Below, piece by piece: positions 63,501-64,000 of a stretch of 64,000 nt of DNA. The notes under the pieces were generated by a model. The model did not search any database, was not told the DNA's origin, and saw only the letters and a list, made by a program, of their open reading frames with translations. Made by a program: the position numbers and the translations under genes. This DNA is from Sceloporus undulatus (Eukaryota > Chordata > Lepidosauria > Squamata > Phrynosomatidae). The stretch is from positions 292,844,542 through 292,908,541 of the forward strand of contig NC_056523.1 of NCBI RefSeq assembly GCF_019175285.1, given 5' to 3'. Position 1 is the first letter of the stretch; each line of letters begins with the position of its first letter.

Positions 63501-64000
63501 GTCTTGAACTGGACCCAGTAGTCCAGGTGAGGTCTGAGGAAAGCAGAATAGGGTGGTATTACTACTTCCCTCAGTCTAGACACTACTTCTATTGATGCCG
63601 TCTAGGGTCATATTGGCATTTTTAGCTGCAGAATCGCACGGTTGACTCATGTTCAGCTTGTGGTCTTCTAAGGTTCCCAGATCCCTTTCCCTTGTACTCT
63701 TGACAATCCAGGTATCAGCTATCCTGTATATGAGCTTTTCATTTTTTCTGCCTAAGTTCAATATCCTACATTTCTCCCTGCTGAAATTTGTTTTGTTAGT
63801 TTTGGCTCAACTCTCTAATCTGTTCAAGTCATTTTGCATTTTGATCCTGTCCTCTGAGATATTAGCTGCCCCTCCTAATTTGGGGTCAATTACAAATTTG
63901 ATAAGCAAGCATGCCCTCTATTCCATCATCCTGCTCATTGATAAAGATGTTGAACAGCACTGGGCCCAGGACAGAACTCTGTGGCACCCCGCTATTCACT
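44677..64000 (+). CDS. THBS4: Thrombospondin-4, 5' part of gene (exons 1-2), continues beyond window
   Basis: THBS4 encodes a secreted, calcium-binding, pentameric matrix glycoprotein. Only exon 1 (44677-44773) and exon 2 (60146-60349) lie here. Joined, they give a signal peptide followed by [20 protein letters not shown], the start of the thrombospondin N-terminal laminin-G-like domain. [20 protein letters not shown] and [14 protein letters not shown] match THBS4 better than THBS3 (which I recall as STFRLPPKQGGVLFGLYS). Phase is 1 after exon 1 and 1 after exon 2. Intron 1 is about 15.4 kb and transposon-packed; intron 2 runs off the window. Start context has A at -3 and G at +4. Confidence 0.95.
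44828..45870. mobile_element. Tandem array of Tigger-like MITE units in THBS4 intron 1
   Basis: Four units of about 130-240 bp repeat the order GTGTCCCTTATA, CTTGCTTTTGGAAT, TTTTCAAGC, GGTTGAATCC, GAGAGGACTC, GATGCTCAAGTCC, CATACAATGG. They begin near 44852, 45333, 45561 and 45741. The last ends GAGGGCCAACTG followed by TA, a Tigger-style terminus. A different MITE sits between units 1 and 2. Confidence 0.75.
45099..45327. mobile_element. MITE nested in the Tigger-like array
   Basis: 229 bp with inverted ends ACTTTATCACAC and GTGTGATAAACTCT. AATGG is repeated at 45094-45098 and 45328-45332. It interrupts the array unit exactly where the sister units continue. A related palindrome may lie at 39395-39560 (GACTTTATCGCACC). 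Confidence 0.75.
45930..46930. other. THBS4: THBS4 intron 1, unique part
   Basis: No repeat is recognised except an (ATT)n tract at 45932-45948. AT-rich, no protein-like frame. Confidence 0.4.
46938..47060. repeat. Dispersed squamate repeat fragment (GGGACTTACTCCCAGGTAAG)
   Basis: TTTAATGGGACTTACTCCCA and the later GAACACAGTGAGATTTATTT form imperfect arms. Weaker relatives appear near 6757, 33350, 41360, 49235 and 55550. Confidence 0.5.
47562..47757 (-). mobile_element. tRNA-type squamate SINE
   Basis: It runs from TTGTTATTGTGTGCCTTTAA at the left (3' side) to CTATGCCATGCTAGCTCT at the right (tRNA-like head). A central deletion removes the GTTCAGAGGAGG part. Confidence 0.75.
47759..48110 (+). 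repeat. Unclassified dispersed repeat, copy 2
   Basis: Homologous over its full length to 22951-23311 in MTX3 intron 2. It lies immediately right of a SINE. No terminal inverted repeats or tail are obvious. Confidence 0.6.
48213..48463. mobile_element. Foldback MITE (CCAGTGATGTCACT family)
   Basis: The left end GCCAGTGATGTCACTAGC pairs with the right end CAGTGATGCCACTGG. GGGTGTCACC and GGTGTCACC lie inside the arms. Relatives are at about 6067-6140 and 53842-54190. Confidence 0.7.
48680..49010. mobile_element. Large foldback MITE
   Basis: The arms are about 130 nt each: ACTTATCCCATCTTTTCCC at the left pairs with GGGGGAAAAAGATGGGATAA at the right, and further in GTATGCAGCCCATATGC pairs with GCATATGGGCTGCATAC. 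No coding capacity. Confidence 0.8.
49024..49219. mobile_element. SPIN-like non-autonomous hAT element
   Basis: CAGTGGTTTTCAACCTTCCT at the left and GTCATGACCCACATGTGAGA then ACTGCTG at the right match the termini of the SPIN/URR1 group of hAT-Charlie elements. GTTCCTCATGTTGTGGTGAC lies inside. The flanks AACTGGAG and AAGTAGAG agree at 6 of 8 positions, a worn 8-bp target duplication. About 196 bp, with no transposase. Confidence 0.85.
49500..49580 (+). mobile_element. SINE 3'-end fragment
   Basis: AGGTTGCCATAAGTCAAAGT, then CAACTTGACTGCAGTTAACA and ACAACAA match the 3' end and tail of the tRNA-type SINE in plus orientation. Confidence 0.6.
49976..50189. mobile_element. Foldback MITE of the ACTGCAGAAATAATCC family
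   Basis: Arms GGCTGCATCTGCATTGCATA and the complement of GGCTGCATCTGCACTGCAGG. The inside carries GAGTCCTGGGAACTGTAGTT. Confidence 0.85.
50443..50560. mobile_element. Possible Tigger-like fragment
   Basis: TGTACCTCAGTTAATGGAGT and GTGTTCCTGGGTATTACTTA resemble the sub-terminal part of Tigger-type MITEs, but no second end was found. Confidence 0.3.
50990..52690. mobile_element. Palindromic MITE split by an L2 insertion
   Basis: The left arm (about 50990-51115) includes GCACAAAAGGCTTTCAAATC. The right arm (52490-52690) has GAAAGCCTTTTGTGCAATTG, its complement. The L2 at 51121-52489 sits near the palindrome's centre. Confidence 0.7.
51121..52489 (+). mobile_element. 5'-truncated L2-clade LINE with open RT C-terminal frame
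   Basis: One open frame (to 52252, about 380 codons) covers [20 protein letters not shown], the catalytic [10 protein letters not shown], the thumb region and a C-terminal domain with [20 protein letters not shown] and [15 protein letters not shown]. The 3' UTR ends ATAAATAAAGGTTAATAATA. Very similar to 26140-27584 (few differences per 100 bp). It lacks the endonuclease and the N-terminal RT part, so it cannot move itself. Confidence 0.93.
52700..53830. other. THBS4: THBS4 intron 1, unique part
   Basis: AT-rich, with no recognisable gene or repeat. Confidence 0.4.
53842..54190. mobile_element. MITE-like element (CAGTGGTATCACC family), expanded
   Basis: The left end CAGTGGTATCACCAGGGG and the inner GGTGACACACC and GGTGACACCTG relate it to 48213-48463. 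An imperfect duplicated segment (near GGCTTTGTCGAGGTGG and GGTTTCGTTGCAGTGG) lies in its centre. Confidence 0.5.
54487..54517. repeat. (GAT)n microsatellite
   Basis: About ten GAT units followed by AATATTTTATATATCCCGCC, which looks like a LINE 3'-tail complement. Confidence 0.85.
54750..55010 (-). mobile_element. tRNA-type squamate SINE, full length
   Basis: On the minus strand the tRNA-derived head (AGAGCCAGTGTGATGTACTG and TGGTTTGAGTGTTGGACTAC) carries A-box- and B-box-like motifs, the latter GGTTCAATTCC at about 54948-54958. The body includes GACCTTGGGCAAGTCACAC. The 3' tail is (ACA)n. It is the best copy in the window. A poly(G) run disrupts the centre. Confidence 0.88.
55970..56160 (-). 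mobile_element. Old L2 fragment A (split by younger L2)
   Basis: It aligns with positions 57065-57265 of the younger L2 (ACGTTCAGTTTG, CATCCAGTCCATTA, GGTGACATCAGTATATTG). Its continuation is fragment B at 57705-57965. Confidence 0.75.
56161..57704 (-). mobile_element. Young 5'-truncated L2-clade LINE with long open RT frame
   Basis: An open frame ends at 56359 and runs up to 57819 (486 codons). The LINE part encodes [71 protein letters not shown] and the catalytic YQYADDTQI. The C-terminal domain includes [22 protein letters not shown] blocks up to the thumb are present; endonuclease and the N-terminal RT are missing. Same family as 3584-4337. The 3' end lies at the left, with AATAAATAA repeats. 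Confidence 0.93.
57705..57965 (-). mobile_element. Old L2 fragment B
   Basis: It aligns with 57260-57620 of the young L2 (GTATCAAAAGTCTAGTAGAA versus GTATCGAAAGCCGCTGAGAT; AGCCAGATTGAAATGGATCT). It is the distal part of the element whose other piece is at 55970-56160. Confidence 0.75.
58411..60001. mobile_element. Foldback MITE (ACTGCAGAAATAATCC family) interrupted by a hAT element
   Basis: The left part 58411-58474 (GCACTGCAGAAATAATCCAG, GATACCACTTTAAGTGCCAT) joins the right part 59845-60001 (GGAATTCTGGGAAGTGTAGT ... TTATTTCTGCAGTGTGGATG) once the hAT and one AATGCTGT copy are removed. Confidence 0.88.
58475..59836. mobile_element. hAT-type element, 1,362 bp, perfect 8-bp target duplication
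   Basis: AATGCTGT is repeated exactly at 58467-58474 and 59837-59844. The ends are TAGGCTTGCCATA and TATGGCAACCCTA. The sub-terminal CCAGTTTGGAGGTCCTGAC is shared with 29496-29996. The left 650 bp are extremely GC- and purine-rich (GGAGGAGG repeats); the right 650 bp are AT-rich with repeated TTGTCCTACATT units near 59760-59800. Overlapping open frames up to 244 codons are low-complexity and lack hAT transposase motifs. Confidence 0.93.
60146..60349 (+). CDS. THBS4: THBS4 exon 2 (TSPN domain start)
   Basis: 68 residues from (G)VFDLLS to GRVNK, in the single open phase. The acceptor is a pyrimidine tract ending TTACAG and the donor is GTAAGT, both strong. [17 protein letters not shown] aligns with the DPALNDLYVISTFKLQ block that I recall for human THBS4. 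Confidence 0.96.
60462..60570. mobile_element. Foldback fragment (GGCCCTCCAGATG-like family)
   Basis: GTTGTTGGACTGCAACTCCC and GACAGGAGTTATAGTCTAAC form imperfect arms, a pattern common in reptile MITEs. It lies in THBS4 intron 2. Confidence 0.45.
61106..61302. mobile_element. Tigger-type MITE (GGGACCTC family)
   Basis: 197 bp with TA at each side. Ends TAGTCGGGCCTCATTATCTG and the complement of CAGTCGGACCTTGGTATC. Inside is AACAAGCCCTGTTGTC. THBS4 intron 2. Confidence 0.82.
61303..62090. other. THBS4: THBS4 intron 2, unique part
   Basis: No gene or clear repeat is recognised. Confidence 0.4.
62100..62735 (+). mobile_element. Old L2/CR1-clade LINE, 3' part
   Basis: It can be read as [20 protein letters not shown] and DHITPILK, then in broken frames to the C-terminus. 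A 3' UTR with GTTTTAACTGGTTTATGTTT repeats and an (AGC)n/(AAC)n tail follows. It has several stops and is older than the other L2 copies. Confidence 0.75.
62976..63003. repeat. (GAT)n microsatellite after a LINE-tail-like motif
   Basis: CCACCTCTCCCCGTGGATCA is followed by about eight GAT units. Confidence 0.8.
63016..64000 (-). mobile_element. CR1 LINE, 3' part, continues off the window
   Basis: On the minus strand it encodes CR1-type RT C-terminal sequence ([31 protein letters not shown]), with frames broken more than once. The start of its 3' terminus is at the left (TAGAATCAATGAATCATTGA), the CR1-style octamer repeat end. THBS4 intron 2. Confidence 0.88.

Overview
This window is vertebrate nuclear DNA, most likely from a squamate reptile (probably an iguanian lizard). 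Two conserved host genes with vertebrate-type introns are present. They sit among several L2/CR1-clade LINE families, tRNA-type SINEs whose tails read (ACA)n, Tigger-, Harbinger- and hAT-type MITEs, a SPIN-like hAT copy and hammerhead-bearing repeats. The organism call is an inference from repeat content; the gene calls rest on translated exons.

Left part (about 1.2-25.2 kb): metaxin 3 (MTX3) on the minus strand, complete in nine coding exons. All introns have GT/AG ends and the reading phases join cleanly. The exons encode a 312-residue mitochondrial outer-membrane protein with no broken frame. Exon 1 carries a TISU-type start context. The only assembly gap (ten Ns) lies in the polypyrimidine tract before exon 4. 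The 3' UTR probably runs to a poly(A) signal near 1.24 kb and contains an L2 LINE in the opposite orientation. The extreme left edge has a short open frame after an AG that could be the last exon of a convergent gene (low confidence).

Middle (25.2-44.6 kb): a divergent intergenic region of about 19.5 kb with no recognisable gene. It holds an L2 inserted into a SINE, a 501-bp hAT MITE with perfect 8-bp target duplications, a palindromic repeat with a hammerhead ribozyme-like core, Tigger MITEs, a 5'-end fragment of U2 snRNA flanked by target duplications, an LTR-like block, and foldback and Harbinger MITEs.

Right part (44.68-64 kb): the start of thrombospondin-4 (THBS4) on the plus strand. 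Exon 1 encodes the signal peptide and exon 2 the start of the laminin-G-like thrombospondin N-terminal domain; the gene continues past the window. Intron 1 (15.4 kb) is a transposon graveyard with clear nesting: a 1,362-bp hAT inside a foldback MITE, a young L2 inside an old L2, an L2 inside a palindromic MITE, and a tandem Tigger-like array carrying another MITE.

The MTX3-THBS4 pair mirrors the MTX1-THBS3 pair found elsewhere in vertebrate genomes. The two genes are functionally unrelated (mitochondrial import/assembly versus extracellular matrix) and appear linked by ancestry. I found no convincing evidence of a wholly new gene system. The most interesting signals are the hammerhead-like cores in two repeat families and the datable nested insertions.
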